Below are positions 1 through 6,836 of a stretch of 11,234 bases of DNA, piece after piece. The position numbers and the translations under genes were made by a program. The notes beneath the pieces were generated by a model. It worked only from the letters and a program-made list of their open reading frames with translations. It had not been told where the DNA came from and searched no databases. The stretch covers positions 1 through 11,234 of the forward strand of contig JAJYDI010000056.1 in NCBI GenBank assembly GCA_021777635.1, read 5' to 3'. How positions within the stretch are numbered: position 1 is the first letter of the stretch; every line of letters starts with the position of its first letter. The DNA is from Pseudomonadota bacterium. Its GTDB lineage: Bacteria; Pseudomonadota; Gammaproteobacteria; Xanthomonadales; Rhodanobacteraceae.

Positions 1-1025
1 CGATCTTCGAATACATTCGGCGTTTGCAGCAGCGCTGGCGCTAGGCGCGGGGTGAATTTGGCGAACTTGAGATCGGGCCGGTCGACCTGGTCGTAGATCG
101 CCAATACCCGGTTGAGATTGACCGGCCCGGCGCAGCGGTAGACATCGGCTTCGTTCAGATCGAAGTTCGCCATCAGCAGTTCGGTGATGGCTTTGGGACA
201 ATTCTCGGCGATTTCCAGTCGCACCGGGCGCGCATAGCCGCGCCCGATCAGCTCCTCGGTCAGCGCGTTGGCCAGGTTCTCGACTTCCTCCTCCTCGATG
301 GTCAGCTCGCTGTTGCGGGTGACCCGGAACTGGTACGAGCCCTGCACGCGGAACCCGGGAAACATCTCATCGGCGAACTGCTGCAGCAGGCCGGCCAGGA
401 AGATGAATTCGTATGGCGACTGCGACACCTGCGCGGGCAGGCGGATCAGTCGCGGCAGCGAGCGCGGTGCGCGCACCAGTGCCATGTGGCCGGCGTGGCC
501 AAAGGCGTCGCGACCCTCAAGCACGACCGCGATGTTGAGGCTTTTGTTGAGGATGCGTGGAAACGGATGCGCCGGGTCCAGCCCCAGCGGGGACAGCACC
601 GGAAGGATTTCGTTCTGGAAATAGCCCTGCAGCCAGCGCTTCTGTCGGGCCGTCCACTTGTCGCGGGTCAAAAAGCGGATGCCTTCCTCGGCCAGAGCCG
701 GCTGCAGCTCCTCTGTCCAGGTCATGTACTGTTCGCGCACCAGCTCCAGTGCGCGCTCGCGGATGCGCGTCAGTACCTCGCTGGGCGCCAGACCATCGGC
801 ACCCGGGCGGGCATCACCGAAGGCCAGATGCTGCTTGAGGACCGCGACGCGCACCTCGAAGTATTCATCGAGGTTGGTATTGGCGATGCACAGGAAGCGC
901 AGTCGCTCCAGCAGGGGCATGCGCGGGTCGCGCGCCTGCGCCAGCACGCGGAAATTAAACTCGAGTGCCGCCAGCTCGCGGTTGAGAAACAGCTCGGGAC
1001 GGTCGAGATCGGACGCTTGGGTCAT
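1..1025 (-). CDS. ppk1: Polyphosphate kinase Ppk1, N-terminal part (cut by window edge)
   Basis: Ppk1 makes long-chain polyphosphate from ATP, reversibly, through a phosphohistidine intermediate. Translation from the ATG at 1025 gives about 341 residues with no stop before the window edge. The N domain is clear: ELAALEFNFRVLAQA near residues 17-31 and NTNLDEYFEVRVA near 49-61, the family's ATP-binding N-terminal signature. Next comes the head domain, with SPLGLDPAHPFPRILNKSLN near 145-164. The catalytic domains and the phosphorylated histidine (His435 in E. coli) lie beyond the edge. Family proteins are near 690-720 residues, so about half is present. An AGGA Shine-Dalgarno lies 9 nt before the start. 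The gene follows phoR after 64 bp on the same strand, so co-transcription with phoBR is likely and fits a role in phosphate storage. Identity is secure; whether the 3' half is intact cannot be seen. Confidence 0.95.
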   Translation of the reverse strand, partial: MTQASDLDRPELFLNRELAALEFNFRVLAQARDPRMPLLERLRFLCIANTNLDEYFEVRVAVLKQHLAFGDARPGADGLAPSEVLTRIRERALELVREQYMTWTEELQPALAEEGIRFLTRDKWTARQKRWLQGYFQNEILPVLSPLGLDPAHPFPRILNKSLNIAVVLEGRDAFGHAGHMALVRAPRSLPRLIRLPAQVSQSPYEFIFLAGLLQQFADEMFPGFRVQGSYQFRVTRNSELTIEEEEVENLANALTEELIGRGYARPVRLEIAENCPKAITELLMANFDLNEADVYRCAGPVNLNRVLAIYDQVDRPDLKFAKFTPRLAPALLQTPNVFED

Positions 1026-1084
1026 CGGTTGCCATCCTGCGGGGCGCTGAGCATGGCGGTAGCGCGCGCGCACGGCAACCGGTG
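1023..1084 (-). promoter_or_regulatory. Inverted repeat before the ppk1 start codon (possible RNA hairpin)
   Basis: CGGTTGCC at 1026-1033 and GGCAACCG at 1074-1081 are perfect 8-bp inverted arms. After one mismatch, two further pairs extend the stem into the ppk1 start codon (1023-1025). In the phoR-ppk1 transcript the stem would sit between the AGGA Shine-Dalgarno (1035-1038) and the AUG, closing a 40-nt loop. It could modulate ppk1 translation or be a weak attenuator; there is no U-tract. The function is inferred only from position. Confidence 0.35.
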
Positions 1085-1089
1085 TCGGC

Positions 1090-2343
1090 TTAGGCATCCC
1101 TGGCGCTGGGATCGAGCGCGCGTTCGCTGCCGAAGAGCGCAGCGAACGTCGATCCGCGTCCGGGTTCGCTTGCGATTGTCAGCCGTGCCTGATGCAGGTT
1201 GAGCACATGCTTGACGATCGAAAGACCCAGCCCGGTACCGCCGGTCTCGCGTGAGCGGCTGGATGAGACCCGGTAGAAGCGCTCCGTCAGGCGCGCCTGA
1301 TGGCTGGCCGGAATGCCGTAGCCGGTGTCAGCGACCGCGAATTCCAGTCCTTCCGGCGTGCGTCGCCAGCGAATCCCGATGCGGCCGCCGGTCGGCGTGT
1401 AGCGTACGGCGTTGCTGACCAGGTTGGAGAACGCGCTGTGCAGCTCCTTCAGCGATCCGAGCAGATCGACAGCGTCCTCGGCCTCGATCTCGATCGTGTG
1501 CCGTCCGTGGCTCAGCGCCTCGGCCTCCTTGCGCAGAGTGGCGATCAACGCACGCATCGCGACATGCTCCTCGACCAGCCGGGGACGGGTCTCCAGCCGC
1601 GACAGGGTCAGCAGATCCTCGACGATCTGGGCCATTCGCCTGGATTGCAGACGCATCTCGCCGATGATCGGCTCCAGCTCGGGGGTATCCTCGGGATCGA
1701 GCAGCTCGAGATAGCCGTGAATCACGGTCAGCGGCGTGCGCAGTTCATGCGAGACATTGGCGACAAAGTCGCGGCGGACCTGCTCGAGACGATTAAGGTT
1801 GCTGATGTCGCGCGCGATCAGCAATTGCTGGTCGTGGCCGATCGGCAGCAGCGACAGCGACAGATGCAGGGCCGCATCAGAGGGTGCGGGCACATCGTCG
1901 AGCGGTTCGGGGTCGCGGCCGGCGAGCCAGTCGGCGATGGCGCTGCCAGCCAGGCGGGCGCTCAGCAAAATGCGGCGATCCTGCGGGCGGCGCATACCCA
2001 GAAGCCGCACCGCGGCATCGTTGAACCAACGGACGCGGCCCTCACGGTCGAGCAGCACCAGGGCATCGGGCAGCGCCGCGGCGGCATTGCGCAGCGCGCG
2101 CAATTGCCCGGCCAGCCGGCGCGTGCGCAGGGCTTGACGCGCCGCGTCGGCGGCGGACGGTGACAACGCGGTTGCGGGCATGTGGGATTCCAGATGGCTC
2201 AGGCGCGCCAGTACCGTGACCAGCGCAAGTGTCGCGACGATGGCAATTGCGATCGGTGCCACGTTCAGGGCGTGACCGACCGCGGTGGCCACCAGCAAGG
2301 CGACCGCGCTGCCGACCGCGAGGCGAGCCACGGTCAGCCGCAT
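1090..2343 (-). CDS. phoR: Phosphate regulon sensor histidine kinase PhoR
   Basis: PhoR is the membrane histidine kinase that phosphorylates PhoB when phosphate is scarce. From the ATG at 2343 it has 417 residues. Two hydrophobic segments lie near residues 5-22 and 27-45. A PAS domain spans about 80-180 (LPDALVLLDREGRVRWFNDAAVRLLG). The H-box FVANVSHELRTPL puts the phospho-acceptor near His199. The ATPase domain has an N-box (SNLVSNAVRYTP, near 306-317), a G1 box (DTGYGIP, near 339), FYRV, and a G2 box (GGTGLGLSIVKH, near 368). This is the usual PhoR order, without a large periplasmic domain. The reading frame stays open upstream to 2517, but that part overlaps phoB and looks non-coding, so I chose the internal ATG directly before the first membrane segment. 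It has no good Shine-Dalgarno. It lies 50 nt after the phoB stop and is probably coupled to it. Family assignment is firm; the start is moderate. Confidence 0.93.
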   Translation of the reverse strand: MRLTVARLAVGSAVALLVATAVGHALNVAPIAIAIVATLALVTVLARLSHLESHMPATALSPSAADAARQALRTRRLAGQLRALRNAAAALPDALVLLDREGRVRWFNDAAVRLLGMRRPQDRRILLSARLAGSAIADWLAGRDPEPLDDVPAPSDAALHLSLSLLPIGHDQQLLIARDISNLNRLEQVRRDFVANVSHELRTPLTVIHGYLELLDPEDTPELEPIIGEMRLQSRRMAQIVEDLLTLSRLETRPRLVEEHVAMRALIATLRKEAEALSHGRHTIEIEAEDAVDLLGSLKELHSAFSNLVSNAVRYTPTGGRIGIRWRRTPEGLEFAVADTGYGIPASHQARLTERFYRVSSSRSRETGGTGLGLSIVKHVLNLHQARLTIASEPGRGSTFAALFGSERALDPSARDA

Positions 2344-2393
2344 GCGGGCGGCAGATGGCCGCCATGTCGCGGCGCGGGCAGGGCGCTGGCCAT
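2334..2393 (-). CDS. Possible 19-codon leader ORF linking phoB to phoR
   Basis: An ATG at 2393 shares a base with the phoB stop (TGATG). It opens a 19-codon frame rich in Pro, Gly and His that stops at 2334-2336, a few bases inside phoR (whose ATG is 2341-2343). Ribosomes finishing phoB could re-initiate here, then step back to the phoR start, which lacks a Shine-Dalgarno of its own. The peptide resembles nothing I know. This may be chance, given how short it is in high-GC DNA. Confidence 0.2.
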   Translation of the reverse strand: MASALPAPRHGGHLPPACG

Positions 2394-3082
2394 CAGAAGC
2401 TCGCGGAGAAGCGATAGCCGGTGCCGCGCACGGTTTGCACCATGCGATCGAACTGCCAAGGCTCCAACGTCTTGCGCAGGCGACGGATATGCACATCCAC
2501 CGTACGTTCCTCCACATACACGCTGCCGCCCCAGACGTGGTCCAGCAACTGGGTGCGCGAATACACGCGCTCGGCGTGGGTCATGAAGAAGTAAAGAAGA
2601 CGATACTCGGTAGGTCCGATTGGCACCGCCTCCTCGCCGGCGAACACGCGGTGTGCCGGGCCGTCGATGCGCAATCCTCCCATTTCGACCAAGCCGGTGC
2701 CGTCATCGCCCTGGCTGCGCCGCAACACGGCGCGAATGCGCGCCAAAAGCTCGCGCGTCGAGAACGGCTTGATCACGTAGTCGTCGACGCCGGCTTCGAG
2801 GCCGTTGACGCGATCCATTTCCTCGCCGCGCGCGGTGAGCATGATGATCGGGATCTCGCGGGTAAGGTCTTCCTTGCGCAGCCGGCGCGCCAGATCCAGC
2901 CCGCTCATGCCCGGCAGCATCCAGTCGAGCAAGATCAGGTCGGGCACCTGCTCGGCCATCGCCAGCTGGGCGGCGCGTGCGTCGGCGGCATGCACCGGCT
3001 CCATGCCCGCCTTGCGCAGGGCGAAGGCCACCATGTCGCGGATCGAGGCCTCGTCTTCGACGATCAGGATGCGCTTTTGCAC
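2393..3082 (-). CDS. phoB: Phosphate regulon response regulator PhoB
   Basis: PhoB is the cytoplasmic response regulator that binds Pho boxes and activates phosphate-starvation genes after phosphorylation by PhoR. The 229-residue protein has the usual family length. The receiver domain shows the acidic pair E9/D10, phospho-acceptor D53 ([11 protein letters not shown]), T83 and K105 (YVIKPF). The C-terminal OmpR/PhoB winged helix follows from about 130 and includes [31 protein letters not shown] and the end GTGYRFS. The start is GTG at 3082 with an AAAGG-like site about 12 nt upstream. The [15 protein letters not shown] stretch and the adjacent phoR and ppk1 genes favour PhoB over other OmpR-type regulators. 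The upstream gap carries possible Pho-box half-sites, which would fit autoregulation. Confidence 0.95.
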   Translation of the reverse strand: MQKRILIVEDEASIRDMVAFALRKAGMEPVHAADARAAQLAMAEQVPDLILLDWMLPGMSGLDLARRLRKEDLTREIPIIMLTARGEEMDRVNGLEAGVDDYVIKPFSTRELLARIRAVLRRSQGDDGTGLVEMGGLRIDGPAHRVFAGEEAVPIGPTEYRLLYFFMTHAERVYSRTQLLDHVWGGSVYVEERTVDVHIRRLRKTLEPWQFDRMVQTVRGTGYRFSASF

Positions 3083-3143
3083 GCGGCTTACGCCTTTGCT
3101 TGCCTGTGACGCAATGATTGCAGCGTGATCCTGTTACGCGGTT

Positions 3144-3171
3144 ATGACAATTCGCTGCTGTTCGATGACAG
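3144..3171 (-). promoter_or_regulatory. Possible Pho-box half-sites upstream of phoB
   Basis: On the phoB strand, CTGTCAT (3171-3165) and TTGTCATAA (3150-3142) match the Pho-box half-site CTGTCAT. They are 21 bp apart, close to two 11-bp PhoB repeat units. The intermediate position, where a middle unit would lie, is degenerate. They sit about 60-90 bp upstream of the phoB GTG in the only gap that can hold its promoter. The second site also resembles a -35 box (TTGTCA). The match is weak because a full tandem Pho box is not present. Confidence 0.3.
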
Positions 3172-3187
3172 GACGGCGACCGCGGGC

Positions 3188-4825
3188 TCAGCCGGAGCCG
3201 CTGCCGTCCTGCTGGCGCAGGTGGCGCTTGCGCATCTCCAGCACGATTGGCGTGATCCAGGCGATGCGCGCCTCGATGCGCGCGCGCTGGTAGTAGTCCA
3301 GATCGCTTCGCTTGGCCAAACGCTGCAGCTGATCCAGCGCGTCAGCCGGCTGCCCGGCGAGAAAGGTGGCGTCGGCGTAGGCCTCGGCTGCGCGGATCGG
3401 CTGGCCGGCGAGGTCGGCGGCTCGACCATAGGTACGATAGAGGTCCGGTTCGTCGGCATCGTCGAGCAGCGGCTTGAGCAGGTGCGCGGCTTCCGGGGCG
3501 CCGTCGGCCTTGCCGTCGGCCAGCAGCGCCTTGGCATAGGCCAGTGCTACCGCATGATTGCGCGGCCAGTCGCGGGTGATCGCCGCGTAGCGTTGCAGCG
3601 AGGCCGCGCGAGCGCCGGCGACCAGTTCGGCGTGCGCAGTCGCCAGCCGCAGCGGCAGATTGTCCGGGCGCGCCGCCAGCAGCGGCTCGAGCTGGCGCAA
3701 AGCCGAGGTGCCATCGCCGAGGCGGATCAGGGTCAGGGCATAGCCGTAATGGTTGGCCGGCGTATTGAAGGTTGGGTGCTGGCGCAGATTCCTTGCGTAG
3801 TAGTCAGCCAGCGTGTTGGGCTGATCGCTCATCAGAACGCGCACGCGCTCGCGCATCAGGGCATAGAGGGCATAGGCACCGCTGCCTTCCTCGCCATCGG
3901 CACTGCGCGCGTACGCGATCAGTTCGCCTGGGTGGCGCACATAGGGGAGCGGCTCGATGCTGGTCTGCCAGTGACTGCCGACGGCGTAGATCGCGGGCGG
4001 GTGCGCGCGCATCTGCTCTTCGATCACGTGCGCACGCGCCTCGGCTTCGCTGATGCGCTGCGAGGTCACCGGGTGGGTCTGCAATAGCTGCGGCAGATCA
4101 CCGCTGCCGTGGTCGGGGCGCAAGTCTTCCTGCATGCGCTGGAAAAACCGGGCCATCGCCTCGGGATCGAAGCCGGCGCGCGCAAGTGTGCCAATGCCGA
4201 CGCGATCGGCCTCTTCCTCGTCATGGCGGGTGAAATTCAGCTGGCGCTGGGCGACCAGTCCTTCGCCGCCGGCCAGGATCGCGATCGGCGCGTTGCCATT
4301 GCTGCCGCCCGCAGCGCCAGCCGCAATCGCGCCCAGCAGTGCCAGCGCCAGCAGTGGTGTGGTCTTGCGCGCATCCTCGAAGGCGCGCTCGAGGTGATGC
4401 TGGGTAATGTGTGCGATCTCGTGCGCCATAACCGCAGCCAGCTCGCTCTCACTGTGGGTGGCGATGATCAGGCCGGCGTTGACTCCGACGTATCCGCCCG
4501 GAGCGGCAAACGAGTTGATCTGCGAGTCGCGGACCACGAAAAAGGTGAACTTCTGCTTGGGTTCGTCGCTGACGGCTACGAGCCGGTAGCCGAGGCTGCT
4601 GACGTAGCCATCGACCAGCGGGTCGTCGAGCACCAGATGCATCGCTCGCATCTGGTGCAGCATGTCGGCACCATAGGCCTGCTCCTCGGTCGGCGAGATC
4701 AGCGCGGCCGCCGAGCTGCCGAGGTCCGGCAGCCGGAACGAGGTCTGCGCGCCGGCCGCAAAGGCGATACCGGCGATCAGAGGGACGAGGTAAAGGGAGC
4801 GTTTACGCATACGGGGCATCATCAT
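3188..4825 (-). CDS. M48 family zinc metalloprotease with C-terminal helical repeats, BepA-like
   Basis: This is a probable periplasmic M48 metalloprotease-chaperone of the BepA (YfgC) type, which in E. coli assists or degrades the LPS-assembly protein LptD at the outer membrane. From the ATG at 4825 it has 545 residues. An N-terminal signal peptide (RKRSLYLVPLIAGIAFAAGA) points to export. The zinc site is HEIAH near residues 135-139, with the third ligand in the ExxxD pattern of DEEEADRVG near 203-207. A THPVTSQRI stretch near 250 matches the conserved histidine region that gates the BepA active site. From about 330 to the end it is helical and alanine/leucine-rich, consistent with TPR-like repeats. 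Starts at GTG 4837 or at ATG 4822, 4819 or 4810 are also possible; 4810 gives the neatest signal peptide. It is upstream of phoB by 105 bp and probably a separate transcript. Confidence 0.85.
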   Translation of the reverse strand: MMMPRMRKRSLYLVPLIAGIAFAAGAQTSFRLPDLGSSAAALISPTEEQAYGADMLHQMRAMHLVLDDPLVDGYVSSLGYRLVAVSDEPKQKFTFFVVRDSQINSFAAPGGYVGVNAGLIIATHSESELAAVMAHEIAHITQHHLERAFEDARKTTPLLALALLGAIAAGAAGGSNGNAPIAILAGGEGLVAQRQLNFTRHDEEEADRVGIGTLARAGFDPEAMARFFQRMQEDLRPDHGSGDLPQLLQTHPVTSQRISEAEARAHVIEEQMRAHPPAIYAVGSHWQTSIEPLPYVRHPGELIAYARSADGEEGSGAYALYALMRERVRVLMSDQPNTLADYYARNLRQHPTFNTPANHYGYALTLIRLGDGTSALRQLEPLLAARPDNLPLRLATAHAELVAGARAASLQRYAAITRDWPRNHAVALAYAKALLADGKADGAPEAAHLLKPLLDDADEPDLYRTYGRAADLAGQPIRAAEAYADATFLAGQPADALDQLQRLAKRSDLDYYQRARIEARIAWITPIVLEMRKRHLRQQDGSGSG

Positions 4826-4975
4826 CGCCGGGCGCACGTTAGCGCGCCATTAGGTGCGCCGCCAGCGAGCGCGCCGGCATCCATGCGCGGTAACGGGGGC
4901 TTGCGTGCGATCGATGGCGCCCGCATCCTGCGTCGCTGCACGCCGCCGTGCCGCGCGGCCGTCGCGGAGCCCGCA

Positions 4976-5242
4976 ATGTCTGTCATCGAAATCTACACCA
5001 CCGCCGTCTGCCCGTATTGCGTGGCGGCCAAGAATCTTCTCCGGAGCAAGGGGTTGCAATGGACGGAGTCGCGGGTGGATGTCGATCCGGCCAAGCGCGA
5101 GGAGATGCTGACGCGCAGCGCCGGTCGGCGCACGGTGCCGCAGATCTTCATCAATGACCATCACGTTGGCGGCTTCGACGATCTGGCTGCGGCGGATCGC
5201 GACGGACGCCTCGCCACCCTGTTGGCGGAGGCCGCGCCGTGA
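4976..5242 (+). CDS. grxC: Glutaredoxin (dithiol, CPYC type)
   Basis: Glutaredoxins reduce disulfides and glutathione-mixed disulfides with electrons from glutathione. The 88-residue protein is of typical length for bacterial glutaredoxin 3. It shows the CPYC active site (residues 12-15), the cis-proline motif TVPQIF (53-58) and the glutathione-binding GGFDD (65-69). The open frame extends far upstream, but that part is antisense to the protease gene. The ATG at 4976 has a GGAG site 7 nt upstream and starts the fold correctly. The stop overlaps the next gene's GTG in a GTGA junction, so the two are co-translated. The promoter must lie in the 150-bp divergent gap shared with the protease gene, where I see no clear box. 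Confidence 0.93.
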   Translation: MSVIEIYTTAVCPYCVAAKNLLRSKGLQWTESRVDVDPAKREEMLTRSAGRRTVPQIFINDHHVGGFDDLAAADRDGRLATLLAEAAP

Positions 5243-5601
5243 GCAACCGGGTCAGGGACTTCACCGCATTCCGCCAGCGCATGAACGCGCGCATTCTCGA
5301 GCACGACAATCAGGTCGTGCGGCGCTTCTTCGCGTTGGACACGCAGTGCTACAAGGACGGTGCCCTGGATGTGCGCACCAAGGAGATGCTGGGTCTGGTC
5401 GCTTCGCTGGTGCTGCGCTGCGACGACTGCGTCAGCTACCACGTGGCCCAGTGCAAGGAAGCCGGCATCAGTCGAGAGGAGATGCTCGAAGTGTTCCAGG
5501 TTGGGCTGGTGGTGGGCGGATCAATCGTCATACCGCACCTGCGCCGCGCGGTGGATTTTCTCGATGACCTCGAGGTCGCGGACGAAGAGCCTCTGGCGTA
5601 A
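5239..5601 (+). CDS. Carboxymuconolactone decarboxylase / AhpD-like family protein
   Basis: This 120-residue protein belongs to the CMD/AhpD-like fold. Its members include decarboxylases and alkylhydroperoxidase partners that use a CxxC pair. The core signature is visible: VRTKEMLGLVASLVLRCDDCVSYH, with C61 and C64 in CxxC and H68 four residues later, followed by the helix QCKEAGISREEMLEVFQV. The CxxC and histidine suggest a thiol-redox role rather than a lactone decarboxylase, but substrate and partner are unknown. The start is GTG 5239, overlapping the glutaredoxin stop by 4 nt, with GGAG about 8 nt upstream. Being coupled to a glutaredoxin suggests the two may share a thiol-disulfide pathway; that is inference. 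The family is certain, the exact function is not. Confidence 0.85.
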   Translation: MSNRVRDFTAFRQRMNARILEHDNQVVRRFFALDTQCYKDGALDVRTKEMLGLVASLVLRCDDCVSYHVAQCKEAGISREEMLEVFQVGLVVGGSIVIPHLRRAVDFLDDLEVADEEPLA

Positions 5602-5661
5602 AGAAGCTCGCGCGGATCCGATGACGTCGGCAGCGCCGAATCGCTGTGGCGCGGCTCCGGC

Positions 5662-5691
5662 TTGTCGCGGGGGGCGCCGCTGACCGATAAT
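5662..5691 (+). promoter_or_regulatory. Sigma-70-type promoter for the isocitrate dehydrogenase gene
   Basis: A -35-like TTGTCG (5662-5667) and a -10-like GATAAT (5686-5691, 5 of 6 consensus bases) are separated by 18 bp. They lie about 45 bp upstream of the ATG at 5735, in a 133-bp gap after the preceding gene. A transcript would start near 5698, giving a leader of about 37 nt with the GAGGAG site at 5723-5728. No start site has been mapped. Confidence 0.5.
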
Positions 5692-5734
5692 TGCAGGCTT
5701 GCTACGCGACGAACTGCGCCGCGAGGAGCTTTCG

Positions 5735-6763
5735 ATGAGCAAGACCATCGCGGTGATCCGGGGCGACGGCATCGGCCCCGAGATCATGTCCGCCACGCTG
5801 CGCGTGCTCGACGCGCTCGACTGTGGCCTTGCCTACGAATTCGTCGAGGCTGGCATGGCCGCCTACGAGAGCAGCGGCGAGTTGCTGCCGCAGGCGACGC
5901 TGGACGCCATCGCGCGCCATCGCGTCGCGCTCAAGGGGCCGCTGACCACGCCGATCGGCGGGGGCTTCAGCTCGCTCAACGTCGAATTGCGCCGGCGCTT
6001 CGATCTCTACGCCAACGTGCGCCCGGCGATCAGTTTCCCCGGCACCAGGGCCCGTTACGAACACATCGACATCCTGACGGTGCGCGAGAATACCGAGGGT
6101 GCCTACCTCTCCGAAGGCCAGACCGTATCGTCCGATGGCGAGACGGCGCAGTCGATCATCCGCATCACCCGCCGCGGCTCCGAGCGCATCGTGCGCTATG
6201 CCTTCGAGCTTGCCCGCCGCAAGGGTCGCCGCAAGGTGACGGTGGTGCACAAGGCCAACATCATGAAGACCACATCGGGGTTGTTCCTGAAGGTGGCGCG
6301 CGAGGTCGCCCGCGACTATCCCGAGATTGAATGCAACGAGCTGATCGTCGACAACACCTGCATGCAGCTGGTAATGCGACCGGAGCAGTTCGACGTGATC
6401 GTCACCACCAACCTGTTTGGCGACATCCTTTCCGATCTCTGCGCGGGCCTGGTCGGCGGGCTGGGGCTGGCGCCCGGTGCGAACATCGGCAGCGAAGCGG
6501 CGATCTTCGAAGCGGTGCACGGTTCGGCGCCCGACATCGCCGGCAAGGGCATGGCCAATCCCTGCGCGCTGCTGCTGGCGGCGGCGGATCTGCTCGACCA
6601 TCTCGGCCTCGTCGAGCAGGGACATCGTGTGCGCCGTGCCATCCACGACACCCTGCAGGCGCGTGATCGCCTCACCCCCGATCTTGGCGGTAGCGGTAGC
6701 ACAGGCACTTTCGCCGATGCTCTGGTCGAGCGCGTGCGCGCCGGGCACAGCCGCGCCGCCTGA
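5735..6763 (+). CDS. NAD-dependent isocitrate dehydrogenase (small, beta-decarboxylating dehydrogenase family)
   Basis: The enzyme oxidises and decarboxylates isocitrate to 2-oxoglutarate in the TCA cycle. The 342-residue protein has the short form of the isocitrate/isopropylmalate dehydrogenase family. Substrate-site residues are visible: FSSLNVELRRRFDLYANVRP (about 78-97), RENTEGAYLSEG (118-128), Lys in HKANIMKTT (173), and Asp in VDN (206), NLFGDILSD (230, 234). The coenzyme loop HGSAPDIAGKGMANP has D267-I268-A269, as in NAD-linked family members; NADP enzymes carry Lys-Tyr there. The RENTEG and SSLN stretches favour isocitrate over isopropylmalate. Homoisocitrate dehydrogenase is the main alternative. 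The ATG at 5735 has a strong GAGGAG site 6 nt upstream; the open frame upstream (from 5699) is untranslated leader. It is transcribed alone and convergent with thiD. Confidence 0.88.
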   Translation: MSKTIAVIRGDGIGPEIMSATLRVLDALDCGLAYEFVEAGMAAYESSGELLPQATLDAIARHRVALKGPLTTPIGGGFSSLNVELRRRFDLYANVRPAISFPGTRARYEHIDILTVRENTEGAYLSEGQTVSSDGETAQSIIRITRRGSERIVRYAFELARRKGRRKVTVVHKANIMKTTSGLFLKVAREVARDYPEIECNELIVDNTCMQLVMRPEQFDVIVTTNLFGDILSDLCAGLVGGLGLAPGANIGSEAAIFEAVHGSAPDIAGKGMANPCALLLAAADLLDHLGLVEQGHRVRRAIHDTLQARDRLTPDLGGSGSTGTFADALVERVRAGHSRAA

Positions 6764-6798
6764 TTCCCGCAGAGCTATCGGCATTCGCGCCGCGCGGG

Positions 6799-6832
6799 GC
6801 CCGCCGCGAAGCGGCTGATCCGCTGCGCGGGC
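6799..6832. terminator. Hairpin between convergent isocitrate dehydrogenase and thiD genes
   Basis: AGCGG (6810-6814) and CCGCT (6820-6824) form an inner stem with a 5-base loop. GCCCGC (6799-6804) and GCGGGC (6827-6832) add an outer stem across a small internal loop. It lies in the 73-bp gap between two convergent stops, the expected place for a bidirectional terminator. There is no U-tract on either strand, so intrinsic termination is uncertain. Confidence 0.4.
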
Positions 6833-6836
6833 GGAT

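Noticed and set aside
1061..1070. Alternating GC run that could form Z-DNA
   Set aside because: Only about 10 bp of alternation in a very GC-rich region; expected by chance.
3185..3199. Small GGCTC/GAGCC hairpin at the protease stop as a terminator
   Set aside because: It has only a 5-bp stem inside the end of the coding region with no U-tract.
3125..4087. Long plus-strand open frame of about 320 codons opposite the protease gene
   Set aside because: It is antisense to the well-supported M48 gene, which has catalytic motifs; the plus frame has no recognisable domain and is a GC-rich shadow.
4109..4975. Long N-terminal extension of the glutaredoxin frame
   Set aside because: The upstream part is antisense to the protease; the glutaredoxin fold starts at the ATG at 4976 with its own Shine-Dalgarno.
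4838..4975. Divergent gap between the protease and glutaredoxin genes searched for promoters
   Set aside because: No convincing -35/-10 pair or operator stood out on either strand, although promoters must be present.
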